Below, in pieces: positions 20,007 through 28,587 of a stretch of 64,000 nt of DNA. The stretch comes from Endotrypanum monterogeii (taxonomy: Eukaryota > Euglenozoa > Kinetoplastea > Trypanosomatida > Trypanosomatidae), in the NCBI GenBank assembly GCA_000333855.2, contig CM007341.1:403414-467413 (forward strand). The letters are read 5' to 3'. Positions within the stretch are counted from its first letter, which is position 1. Every line of letters begins with the position of its first letter. The notes beneath the pieces are model-generated. The model ran no database searches, was not told the DNA's origin, and saw only the letters and a program-made list of their open reading frames with translations. The position numbers and the translations under genes were made by a program.

Positions 20007-20912
20007 ATGACAAGCCGATACGAGCGACAGGAAAAGATCGGGGAGGGTACATACGGTGTGGTGTACAAGGCCCGAGACACGTCCACTGCTGCCACAGTTG
20101 CGTTGAAAAGGATTCGGCTCGACTCAGAGGAGGAGGGGGTGCCGTGCACTGCTATTCGTGAGATTTCCCTTCTGAAAGAACTTCGTCACGAGAACATAGT
20201 CAAACTTTTGGATGTGTGTCACAGTGAACACCGCCTGACGATCGTCTTCGAGTACTTGGATCTTGACTTGAAGAAGTATCTGGACCGCGAGAATGGGAAC
20301 CTTGATGCGGCCACGATCCAACACTTCATGCGCGATCTACTTCGCGGTGTTGCATTTTGCCACCAGCGCAGTGTCTTACACCGAGACTTGAAGCCACAGA
20401 ATCTCCTCATCTCACGTGAGAAGGAGCTGAAGCTGGGCGACTTCGGTCTTGGCCGCTCTTTCGCAATTCCGGTACGCAAATTTACGAACGAGGTGGTGAC
20501 ATTATGGTACCGACCGCCCGACGTGCTGCTTGGGTCGATGCAATATGGCCCACCGGTGGACGTGTGGTCGGTAGGTTGCATCTTCTCCGAGATGGCTACC
20601 GGCACACCGCTCTTTGCTGGAAAGAACGACGCCGATCAGCTCATGCGCATCTTCCGCTTCCTCGGCACCCCGAATAACCGGGTCTGGCCTTCCATGAACC
20701 AATACCCAAACTCAAACAACATGCTGTCGCAACCTGAGTTTTTACAGAACTTCGAGCCCGAGTGGAACCATGTCCTCGGGTCTGTGCCTGGGTACGAGAA
20801 GCTCGGCCGCGAAGGTGTAGACTTGCTGGAAAAACTGCTTCGCTATGAGCCATCCGAACGCATTACGGCAGCCGACGCGTTGAATCATCCCTACTTCAGT
20901 CTCCAGTTTTAA
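20007..20912 (+). CDS. CRK1: Cdc2-related protein kinase CRK1 (PCTAIRE-type CDK)
   Basis: Cyclin-dependent-type Ser/Thr kinase of the trypanosomatid cell-cycle set. 301 residues, matching Leishmania CRK1. Visible motifs: glycine loop GEGTYG at 12-17 with Thr15/Tyr16 available for inhibitory phosphorylation; ATP-binding Lys34; cyclin-contact helix PCTAIRE at 46-52 in place of PSTAIRE; catalytic HRDLKPQN at 125-132; DFG at 145-147; activation-loop Thr160 in [11 protein letters not shown]. All catalytic residues are intact. The frame opens one codon earlier with GTG, but ATG at 20007 gives the known N-terminus [11 protein letters not shown]. It is flanked by RPS23 and CCT4, as on Leishmania chromosome 21 from memory. 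Confidence 0.97.
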   Translation: MTSRYERQEKIGEGTYGVVYKARDTSTAATVALKRIRLDSEEEGVPCTAIREISLLKELRHENIVKLLDVCHSEHRLTIVFEYLDLDLKKYLDRENGNLDAATIQHFMRDLLRGVAFCHQRSVLHRDLKPQNLLISREKELKLGDFGLGRSFAIPVRKFTNEVVTLWYRPPDVLLGSMQYGPPVDVWSVGCIFSEMATGTPLFAGKNDADQLMRIFRFLGTPNNRVWPSMNQYPNSNNMLSQPEFLQNFEPEWNHVLGSVPGYEKLGREGVDLLEKLLRYEPSERITAADALNHPYFSLQF

Positions 20913-20933
20913 CTAGTCGAAGGGGGGGGGAAA

Positions 20934-20953
20934 GCCAAGGGACATCCCTTGGC
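20934..20953 (+). repeat. Perfect 8-bp stem-loop just after the CRK1 stop codon
   Basis: Arms GCCAAGGG (20934-20941) and CCCTTGGC (20946-20953) enclose the tetranucleotide ACAT. The stem begins 22 nt after the stop codon and is GC-rich, so it should be stable in the CRK1 mRNA. No known element is recognised; function is inferred only from position. Confidence 0.55.
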
Positions 20954-20960
20954 CTCCCTC

Positions 20961-20990
20961 CTCTCCCTCTCCCTCTCCCTCTCCCTCTCC
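20961..20990 (+). repeat. CTCTCC hexamer tandem repeat (5 copies)
   Basis: Five exact period-6 pyrimidine units, continuing into TCC and a T12 run. Such a long uninterrupted pyrimidine tract can act as a trans-splicing or polyadenylation signal in trypanosomatids; it lies shortly after the CRK1 stop, so coupling to CRK1 3'-end formation is plausible. Confidence 0.75.
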
Positions 20991-21814
20991 TCCTTTTTTT
21001 TTTTTGTTTGCAACGACGTAACAACAGCGACAACAACAACAAAGGGGAGCGGTGCTTCAGAGACTTTTTTTTTTTTGCTTCTAGGTGTTGTGGTGTAAGT
21101 ATCTCGCTCTCAGTGTCTGTGTATGTGAGGCGGGGGGAGGGGGGCAGTATGCATGCCCCTTCTTCTTTTCTTCTTCACGTTAGTGTGGGTGTCGACGGCT
21201 GCGGTCGGTTTGGTTATTTATGTTGGGATGAGGAGCGTACGTGCGCTCGTGTAAACGATGAGAGGGCCCTACGTTGCTTGCTCTGGTGAAAGGGTAGTGG
21301 TCAAAATTGCATATTTGCGCATTTTTTTTTTTTCGGGATCTTTGATGCTTTTCGGACTTGCCGAACCCCTTCTCCTCTGACGCACTTCTTACAGGCATGC
21401 GCACACATGCATACATACACACGCCCCCAAACGGGCCTCCATTTTTACCCCAAAGTGTTTTTTTTTTTCTGCATTCATGCACTCGTCAGGTATCTCTCCC
21501 TCTGTCTTTTTTATCTTGTTCTTTTTGTTCTTCCAAAGACGTGTATGGATTGCAACCCTGACCCTGCTGATGTCCAGATGTTTCGTATCGGCCTCTTTGC
21601 GGGGTGACTGCTTTGGTGTGTGTCCCCCCCCTCCTCCTCCTCTCCCTTCCCCACATTGGCGCTGAGAATTTTCTGTATTCAATGTAGACTTCTCGTGCGG
21701 TCCTGTTTGGCAGCGATGGTTCTGTCAAGCCCACGTCTCGCTCCAACCTTCTCTGGGTGTACGTAGTTGCGCTCTTTCTGTAAAGGTAGCTCTGAGATCA
21801 TATCTATATATATA

Positions 21815-21852
<38 letters not shown>

Positions 21853-23077
21853 GGTATCGTGCGCATCAATGTAAGCGCGTGTATGTCTGTGCATGTCTCT
21901 GTACCTCAGCAGACCTACATGCATGTGTGTGGTCCCATATGATCGAGAGCGAGTTTTGGTTTCCTTCCCTTTCCCTTTCTCTTCCACATGCGTACACTTA
22001 AATCTTAAGTGTGTGTGTGAAGGGGGGGGGGCACACGACCGCGCGCGATAGAGACCCTGCTTATCCGCCCTCGTGGGGGGAAAAAGGGGGAAAACATAAT
22101 GATACACACGTCGGTCAACCTTCTGGCCCCTAAATGTCTCCTTGCACGCGCATACCAGGTCACTCCAGGAAGCAAAACGTAACGACAGCTCACCAACTTA
22201 AACGGGAAACAAACAAGCGAGCGATCAGGAAAAAAAAAACATTGTAGATCTGTGCATGCGTTTGGTAGCGTATAGGTTGTCCATCCACACGCGATCTTCT
22301 CGCGCAGTCATACCCCAACGTCACGACCACGTCCAGTTCTGTGGCGTAGGATGGAGGCGTATGTGTGTGTGTGTGTGTGTGCGCGCGCGTTAGAGGAAAC
22401 GCCAAGTAACGCACATAAGAAAAATGTGACGCGTACAGAGGGTCTCACATATGGGGCTGTAGCACGTGCCCCCCTCTCCTTTTTTTCTTCTTCTCCTCCC
22501 ACAGTCTCACACATACACAGAAAGAGCCAGCGTGCTTTCCGGAGGCGAGGGTCCACACACGCGGGCATGGAAGAGTTTAGAGGAAGAGGGAAAAAGGTAG
22601 GTCTGTGGCGAAGGACGCAGCCCCTGCGCTGGCGTATGTGGTTGCTACTGCTGCATAATGACTTGCTTTACTCATCGCCACACTCCCTCCCTCCCTCCCT
22701 CCCTCTTTCCCTCCCTTCCGGCTGTTGCGCCTTCACACCGACTACATCGCAACTTGCGTCACACAAGAGTACCAATCAGTCATTGCCCATCTTGGACTGT
22801 GTCCCCTCCCTCTTTTCACCCCCCTATCCGCCTTTCTCTCTTTCCTTCATCCCCCCTTCCCTCTCTCTTTTTTTTTTGCCTTGGGACGGACACGAGTACC
22901 ATTGCGCAACGAAGTCGAGGTGTAACAGCTGTGATCAATTCTTTTGTGTTCACCGATAGCGAGGCAACAAGGGGCAATATCAAGGAGCTATTTTTTTTTG
23001 TTTGTGTTCACATCTTCTATCTCGCACACAAGCGATTTTCAATAGACACTACGCAATACAGGTGACAAGAAGCGAGG

Positions 23078-24736
23078 ATGTCAGGTGCTGTAGGGAACCG
23101 TGCTCCTGGTGTTCGCATTGGGGCGCCGCTCCGTAAGGGAAACGAAAGCAAGAAGGACAGTAACACGCAGACGGATGTGCGCATGAGCAATATCACGGCG
23201 GCCAAGGCGGTGGCGGACTGCATCCGCACCTCGCTGGGGCCTCGTGGCATGGATAAAATGATTATTGAACCAAAAGGGGAAACAATCATTAGCAACGACG
23301 GTGCCACGATCTTGTCGCGGCTGCAGGTGACCCACCCGTGCGCCAAGATGCTCGTGGACTTGTCCAAGGCCCAGGACATTGAGGCCGGTGACGGCACGAC
23401 GTCTGTGGCAGTGCTGTGCGGCGCCCTTCTCCGTGCTGTCGAGGAGCTGCTGAACAAGGGCATTCACCCCACGCAGATCTCGGAGAGCTTTAACGAATGT
23501 GCCAAGTTGGCAGAGAAGGTGCTGGAGGACATGAGCATTAAGATCGACATCGACGACCGCGAGACTCTCATTAAAGCCGCTGTGACCTCTCTCAACTCCA
23601 AGGTGATTTCACAGAACAGCGACCTTCTGGCCCCGATGGCGGTGGACGCGGTTCGCAAGATCATCCGCGTCAATGGTGATGTCGATCTGCGTGACATCCG
23701 TGTGACATCCGCGCTGGGTGGGACGATCGATGACACCGAGTTGATCGAGAACGGCATGGTGTTCAAGCAAAAGGCGTCGCGCGTCGCTGGCGGGCCGGCG
23801 CGTATACAGGATGCGACGATCGCGCTTATCCAATTTCAGCTCTCACCACCCAAGACCGACATGGAAAGCACGATCACAATAACCGACTACACGCAGATGG
23901 ACCGAGCCCTCAAGGAGGAGCGCAAGTATCTCCTGGGGCTGTGCAAGGCGATCAAGGATGCTGGGGTCAATGTGCTGCTGGTGCAAAAGTCCGTCCTGCG
24001 CGATGCCGTCACGGCGCAGTCGCTCGATTTCCTCGCCAAAATGAAGATTATGGTTGTTACGGGTATCGAGCGCAACGACATCGACTACATTACGAAGACG
24101 CTCGGCTGCATGCCTGTTGCAAACCTGGAAAATCTCACCAAGGACAAGTTTGGCCGTGCCAAGACCGTCGTCGAGGAGAACACGCCAAGCGGCAAGGTGA
24201 TCAAGATTCTGGGCGTGCAGGCACCGCCGCCGTCATCGTTGAACCATGAACTGTTTGGCAAGACCGTCTGTTTTTTCCTGCGCGGTAGCAACAGTCTCAT
24301 GCTCGAGGAGGCTGAGCGTGCGCTGCATGATTCACTCTGCGTGATTCGGTCTATTGTGAAAAAGCGTGCCATCATGCCTGGTGGCGCGGCTGGCGAGATT
24401 AGTGTGTGCATGCATCTCGGCAAGTACGCGCGCGAGCGGGCGGAGGGAGTGAGCTCGTTTTGCATGAGGTCGTACGCGAACGCCTTCGAGATCATCCCGT
24501 ACACGTTGGCTGAGAATGCTGGGCTGCAGCCTATTTCCATCGTAACAGAGCTGCGCAACGCTCACGCCTCGGGGCACATGAACAGCGGCGTGAATGTGCG
24601 CAAGGGTTGTGTGACGGACATGGTAGAGGAGAACGTGGTGCAGCCGCTGCTCGTGTCAACTTCTGCCGTGCGCCTGGCCACGGAGGCGGTGATGATGATC
24701 TTGAAGATTGACGACATCATCATGACGCGTATTTGA
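23078..24736 (+). CDS. CCT4: T-complex protein 1 delta subunit (CCT4 chaperonin)
   Basis: Subunit of the cytosolic TRiC/CCT double-ring chaperonin, which folds actin, tubulin and WD40 proteins using ATP. 552 residues, normal length. Group II chaperonin motifs are intact: SLGPRGMDK at 52-60, NDGATIL at 73-79 and the nucleotide-binding GDGTTS at 104-109. The C-terminal equatorial domain carries MPGGAAGE and ends in the usual IDDIIMTR-like sequence. The delta assignment rests on overall similarity and on its place next to CRK1. It is the last protein-coding gene of the + strand block before the convergent strand switch. Confidence 0.95.
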   Translation: MSGAVGNRAPGVRIGAPLRKGNESKKDSNTQTDVRMSNITAAKAVADCIRTSLGPRGMDKMIIEPKGETIISNDGATILSRLQVTHPCAKMLVDLSKAQDIEAGDGTTSVAVLCGALLRAVEELLNKGIHPTQISESFNECAKLAEKVLEDMSIKIDIDDRETLIKAAVTSLNSKVISQNSDLLAPMAVDAVRKIIRVNGDVDLRDIRVTSALGGTIDDTELIENGMVFKQKASRVAGGPARIQDATIALIQFQLSPPKTDMESTITITDYTQMDRALKEERKYLLGLCKAIKDAGVNVLLVQKSVLRDAVTAQSLDFLAKMKIMVVTGIERNDIDYITKTLGCMPVANLENLTKDKFGRAKTVVEENTPSGKVIKILGVQAPPPSSLNHELFGKTVCFFLRGSNSLMLEEAERALHDSLCVIRSIVKKRAIMPGGAAGEISVCMHLGKYARERAEGVSSFCMRSYANAFEIIPYTLAENAGLQPISIVTELRNAHASGHMNSGVNVRKGCVTDMVEENVVQPLLVSTSAVRLATEAVMMILKIDDIIMTRI

Positions 24737-25872
24737 GTGGCGTCCGACAGGGGCTCTCTCTCTCTCTCTTTCTCTGTGTGTGTTTGTGTATAACAGAGAC
24801 TGATGAAGCGCGCAATGGGTCTCACGAGCGCGCGCGCTCTCCTATCAAGCTTTGTAGACGACGTCGGGGAGGGGAAAGCTTGGCGAGCGAAGCACGCGGA
24901 ATGCCGCGCACCTACAGTCACCCAGATTTAATTTGATATGATTATGTTAAAGAGGCAGAAAGCAAACCAAAGGGAGGAAAAGGAGGAATGCACATGGAAA
25001 GGAAGAAAAAAAAAGGAAGAAAAGAAGAGCGAGTGTAGACACCGGTGCTGCGTGGCTGTACGACCCTGCGATGCGTCTGTATGTGTGTGTGTGTGTGTCT
25101 TGGTGTGGAATGATGAATGTCCTCCCCTTCACTCTAACGCGATGCGTTTTGTTCTTTGATGATATATATATATATTTTCCTTTTCTGTTGGGTATAGGTC
25201 TTTGTGTTCTTGTTGTGAAACTTGGCCACCCTGTCCCTTTCCCATTACAACACTACCTTAAGGCAAACAACAACGAGCTGTGGTAATGTTGGAGGATCTG
25301 CGACTAGTGGACAGCCACACACACGCACACACACAAAAGAATTATGAAGCATACGAATGCTCTGTCACCAGTGTGTGTGTGTGTGTGTGTGGAGAACGGC
25401 TGGGCTGTGCCCATCGGAAACAAGGCTCCGATTCCGGCGACGCCATGAGTCATGCAAGCCCGTAAACATGTCCATTTGTCCATCCATTTCTCTCCAACAC
25501 AGGTAGCTAGAGACAGAGGCGACTCGGGTCTCTTCTGCTGGAATATTCGAGGTGCCTCGCCGCGGTTACTTGCAGACGTAATCGTGGTCATCATGTTGTA
25601 CCTGCCGCCCCTCCACTCTGCCCCCTTTGCTCCTTGATTTTCCTTTTCTCCTACATCATATCCCGGGACCCTACAAACTTCATCCCCCCCCCCCCCCGAA
25701 TGCCATCCCGGCGGCGTGCGTGGGTTGTGCGTCGGTGCGGTTAGCGGGGCAGCTGCCTGCGGGGGCGGTGATGGCTCCGGCCAAGGGGATGCTGCCCCCG
25801 CCCGCACCGAGCCCACCGGAGTAGATGCCTCGAGGTGTGTGTCTAGTGAGGAGAACAGAGGCCACCTACGTC
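24737..25872. other. Convergent strand-switch region, left part
   Basis: 3' flank of CCT4, where transcription of the left block should end. Contents: (CT)n at about 24754-24770, an A/G-rich stretch near 24960-25030, (GT)n runs at about 25083-25098 and 25373-25391, (TA)n at about 25160-25174, a C16 run at 25685-25698, and a GC-rich island at about 25700-25830. No protein gene or other RNA gene is recognised. Confidence 0.6.
25759..25801. repeat. GC-rich stem-loop in the strand-switch region
   Basis: Arms GCGGGGGC (25759-25766) and GCCCCCGC (25794-25801) are perfectly complementary and enclose a 27-nt loop. It lies within a short GC-rich island about 70 bp upstream of tRNA-Pro. Role unknown. 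Confidence 0.45.
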
Positions 25873-25944
25873 GGTCCAGTGGTCTAGTGGCATGATTCTC
25901 CCTTAGGGTGGGAGAGGTCCCGGGTTCAATTCCCGGCTGGACCC
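25873..25944 (+). tRNA. tRNA-Pro (anticodon AGG)
   Basis: 72 nt fold as a cloverleaf. Acceptor GGTCCAG pairs with CTGGACC at 25937-25943, anticodon stem CTCCC/GGGAG encloses loop TTAGGGT with anticodon AGG at 25905-25907, and the T arm contains GGTTCAATTCC. Internal A-box (TGGTCTAGTGG) and B-box (GGTTCAATTCC) Pol III promoter elements are present. No intron. A T5 terminator follows directly. Confidence 0.97.
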
Positions 25945-25949
25945 TTTTT
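25945..25949 (+). terminator. Pol III terminator of tRNA-Pro
   Basis: A T5 run starts one base after the acceptor end, the standard RNA polymerase III stop. Confidence 0.85.
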
Positions 25950-25953
25950 CATT

Positions 25954-25985
25954 GGGCTTCAACAGCCCATGGCATTAGCCATGGG
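25954..25985. repeat. Two overlapping perfect hairpins after tRNA-Pro
   Basis: Hairpin 1: GGGCT (25954-25958), loop TCAAC, AGCCC (25964-25968). Hairpin 2: CCCATGGC (25966-25973), loop ATTA, GCCATGGG (25978-25985). They share the CCC at 25966-25968, so only one can form fully at a time. Located 5 bp past the Pol III T-run. Confidence 0.55.
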
Positions 25986-26050
25986 TCCGGCTATTTTAAA
26001 CTATGCCAGTCTTTTGATGGTCATATGTTCTGTTTCGAACCCTTCAACAA

Positions 26051-26124
26051 GCGCGGTTGGTCTAGGTGGTTATGACGTCGCTTTAACACGGCGAAGGTCT
26101 CGGGTTCAAGTCCCGAACTGCGTA
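26051..26124 (+). tRNA. tRNA-Val (anticodon AAC)
   Basis: 74 nt. Acceptor GCGCGGT pairs with ACTGCGT (two G-U pairs). The anticodon arm TCGCT-TTAACAC-GGCGA shows AAC at 26085-26087. The T arm contains GGTTCAAGTCC. A box (TGGTCTAGGTGG) and B box are present. No intron. Same strand as tRNA-Pro, 106 bp downstream of it. Confidence 0.96.
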
Positions 26125-26125
26125 C

Positions 26126-26131
26126 TTTTTT
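26126..26131 (+). terminator. Pol III terminator of tRNA-Val
   Basis: A T6 run begins two bases after the discriminator base. Confidence 0.85.
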
Positions 26132-26196
26132 CTCTCGTCAAATCGATACAAGGCTTCATTTTGTATGTCAACAGTAAGCGTTCCACAAGAACTGTG

Positions 26197-26269
26197 GCAT
26201 TCCTAGCTCAGTCGGTAGAGCGCACGGCTCTTAACCGTGTGGTCGTGGGTTCGATCCCCACGGAGTGCG
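26197..26269 (+). tRNA. tRNA-Lys (anticodon CTT)
   Basis: 73 nt. Acceptor GCATTCC pairs with GGAGTGC (one G-U pair). The D arm has TAGCTCAGTCGGTAGAGC. The anticodon stem CACGG/CCGTG encloses CTCTTAA with CTT at 26230-26232. The T arm contains GGTTCGATCCC, the canonical B box. No intron. Third member of the + strand trio. Confidence 0.97.
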
Positions 26270-26270
26270 C

Positions 26271-26274
26271 TTTT
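26271..26274 (+). terminator. Pol III terminator of tRNA-Lys
   Basis: A minimal T4 run, shorter than for the other two tRNA genes. A T13 run about 75 bp further on (from 26346) could act as backup. Confidence 0.6.
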
Positions 26275-26345
26275 CACATAGCGTTCCCCCTGTTTTGTTT
26301 GGGTTCTGCTGCCGGGCGAGTGTCGTTTGGCCAGGTGTCTGGCCG

Positions 26346-26403
26346 TTTTTTTTTTTTTGGTGGTTGGGGGGAGGGCGGGGGGGGTGGGGGGCGTGTGGTT
26401 GGG
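26346..26403 (+). other. T13 followed by strong G-quadruplex-type tract
   Basis: After T13 the + strand carries runs of 6, 3, 8 and 6 G separated by single bases (26366-26391), flanked by further GG and GGG. This greatly exceeds the four G3-run criterion for a G-quadruplex. It sits between tRNA-Lys and the 3' end of the first - strand gene, at the convergence point. Confidence 0.75.
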
Positions 26404-26547
26404 CGTCTTTATTTTTTGGATGGGTGCATGCTTTCTTTTGTGCGTGTCGGTTGCTGTTGGTGCTCCCGGCGCGTGTGTTTAAGGGACTGCATATATTTTT
26501 TTCTATGTTTCTAAGGTGCGATTCGCACAGGGGTGACAGGCATTGTT

Positions 26548-28587
26548 TTAATCGTCCTGGACATCGGAGACGTCGCCACCGGAGGCGTAGGACATGACAG
26601 AGTCGTCGTCCCCTGCCAGCGAGGAGGCGCTGCCCTCGGTGTCTTTCATTTCTTCCATAGTTTGGCTGTCCTCACCCTGCAACTTGCGCAGCCGCGGCTC
26701 CACTTCCTTCTCTAGCAGTGCCGCTAGCGATTCGGTGAAGTAGACCATGATGCGTGAGTACGCTGCTTCACTCAGCCAGACGCGTCGCTGCCCGCGTTGC
26801 TCCAGTTTTAATGGGGCTGCCGCCGCAACCACACCGCGCACTGCGTCTGCCATGCACGGGTCGTCCATCACATCGATGAGTTGGAACGGAATGTAGAGCT
26901 GTCCGCGACGGATGGTGCGGCATTGCATCTCCAACAGGGTCATGCGGCGCGCGTGGCCCGGCAGGCTATTGTACTCGACGCGTCGCGCCTTGTCGCGCTC
27001 GAGTAATTCCTGCAGCACGCTTTCAATATGCGGCGAGCGTGAGACGTCTCGTAACCTCACACCCACGTCAGAGCGGCGCGACAGCCGGACCGTGATGCGC
27101 TCGTACACGACACTGCTAGCGCTTGCGTACGGGTCGTAGCCGAGTCGCAGCCGCAAGCGGTTGAACGGGCCGTTTCGGATGAGGTACGTGAAACACTGCA
27201 TTATCTGCTTGTTTCTGTACGCGCGCGGGCACAGGCCCGACTGCAGCATGGCGTCCTGGAGGTCCTGCACGATCCACGACGGCCGCTCCGCCAGCAACCG
27301 CACCATCATCTGCACTTCATGCGGGTCGGTGGCGAGGCTGCCGTCGAGGGAGCTTCCCATGGAACGCAGGAAGGTCTCGTGGGCGGCCTGTCGTGTCGGC
27401 AGCTCGCCTGTTCCCTCAGCGCTGATGCTGATGGTCGGTAGTGTTGTAAAGTCATACTGCGCGGCAGCGGGGTCACCGACCGCGTCCACGGCGAGTGTGT
27501 CGTCTCCTGGCGCTGCGGCGCTACAGGTGGTCGTCACAGCAGTGTTGGGATCTCTGCCGGGTTCATATCGCACCTCAAACGGGGCTCGGGAGCTCAGGAA
27601 GTGCTGAGGCGGGAAGACGTCCGCACCGCAAAGCGACGGCGCTGCGCGAAGCTGTTCCGGCGTGAAGAGCGCGAAGGTAAAATCTGCCGGACGCGCCAGC
27701 TCCATCTCGCGCGACACCACCCCAACGACTTCAGCGCTGAGAGTACGTGTCCTCGCGTTGTCGTGCACATCGGCGTCGTCGGTCTTAGATCTCCCTCGCT
27801 CGTCCTCCACACCTTCGACTTCTTCTTCACGGAGTAGTGCGTTGGTGACTGGGTCACGGTACCGGCGGATGAGGCGGCGCTGCCGCACCTGCAGCAGCAA
27901 GTCGTTGCGGTAGAATCCATGGATGAGCAACTGCGGCTCCGTGGAGGCGAACACCTCACGGCGGCGGCGCTTTTGCGCGCGAAGGTGTGCGTTTTCACTT
28001 CCACCAGGCGCGGGGTTGGTGGCAGCGGCCTTCTCATCTTCCTCACTATCGCTACCTTCCCACTTTGTGGAGCGCCACCCACTAAAGATCGGCACCGTGC
28101 AGTAGTGGCGGGGGTGCCGCGTCAAGAGGCGCAGTCCCGAACGTTCGATTCCCTGACTGTGCGTTGCTTGGGCGGCTGCCCGAGTCGCCGCTGTGGACGG
28201 GTCGGCGCTCTCGTCGCTTTCGCTGCTTCCATCGCTGCTGCGACTGGGTGCCTCGTCATCGCTTTCCTCCTCGGCCTCCAGTTCTTCTGCGTTGCCGCGC
28301 GCCCCGTCCGGTTCACCTGCGTCATCGCGAGCCATCGTCTGCTGTGGCGTGGCGCGATGGAGACAAGGAACGGCGAAGGTGGCGGGAAGGAAGGCCTCGA
28401 TCTCGAGTCGCGCTCTCGCGTGATCTGGCGATATCTGGTGATCTGCGCCGTGTAGCGTCACTGAGGATGTGGTGGCAATTGGAGTCACCGCAAAGGGCAG
28501 TTCAACGCTTATGTAACTGCGAAACGCCGGCATCATGGAATTCTCCCCAATGGCCGCGGAGGCTGGTGAATCATGAGGTGCGGCCAT
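26548..28587 (-). CDS. Putative TFIIIC subunit Tau95/GTF3C5-like protein (679 aa)
   Basis: Candidate subunit of the Pol III factor TFIIIC, which binds the A and B boxes of tRNA genes. The diagnostic part is residues about 436-490. A RPSWIVQDLQ segment (Trp438) leads into a helix, then IRNGPFNRLRLRLGYDPY (GYDPY at 483-487). This closely follows the Tau95/GTF3C5 pattern of RPxW, then GPW, then RxGYDPR. Other matching traits are an N-terminal SVELP-like strand, an acidic middle (about 105-135), and an acidic C-terminus. Residues 590-640 are basic and helical. The ATG at 28587 begins AAPHDSPA; no better start is seen. Divergent overall, so this is a family-level inference. It is the last gene of the - strand block, next to three tRNA genes. 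Confidence 0.65.
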   Translation of the reverse strand: MAAPHDSPASAAIGENSMMPAFRSYISVELPFAVTPIATTSSVTLHGADHQISPDHARARLEIEAFLPATFAVPCLHRATPQQTMARDDAGEPDGARGNAEELEAEEESDDEAPSRSSDGSSESDESADPSTAATRAAAQATHSQGIERSGLRLLTRHPRHYCTVPIFSGWRSTKWEGSDSEEDEKAAATNPAPGGSENAHLRAQKRRRREVFASTEPQLLIHGFYRNDLLLQVRQRRLIRRYRDPVTNALLREEEVEGVEDERGRSKTDDADVHDNARTRTLSAEVVGVVSREMELARPADFTFALFTPEQLRAAPSLCGADVFPPQHFLSSRAPFEVRYEPGRDPNTAVTTTCSAAAPGDDTLAVDAVGDPAAAQYDFTTLPTISISAEGTGELPTRQAAHETFLRSMGSSLDGSLATDPHEVQMMVRLLAERPSWIVQDLQDAMLQSGLCPRAYRNKQIMQCFTYLIRNGPFNRLRLRLGYDPYASASSVVYERITVRLSRRSDVGVRLRDVSRSPHIESVLQELLERDKARRVEYNSLPGHARRMTLLEMQCRTIRRGQLYIPFQLIDVMDDPCMADAVRGVVAAAAPLKLEQRGQRRVWLSEAAYSRIMVYFTESLAALLEKEVEPRLRKLQGEDSQTMEEMKDTEGSASSLAGDDDSVMSYASGGDVSDVQDD

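Larger units (their letters stand above)
20913..23077 (+). other. Intergenic spacer between CRK1 and CCT4
   Basis: No gene is supported. Starts with a G9 run and a hairpin in the CRK1 3' UTR, then a CT-rich hexamer repeat. Further on are (TA)n at about 21801-21850, (GT)n near 22363-22381, and (CCCT)n at about 22683-22706. A T9 run with pyrimidines at 22845-22878 and another at 22990-23022 precede CCT4 and could serve trans-splicing. Confidence 0.55.

Noticed and set aside
25969..26514. 181-aa + strand ORF across the strand-switch region
   Set aside because: It runs through two tRNA genes and poly-G/T sequence, so it is chance.
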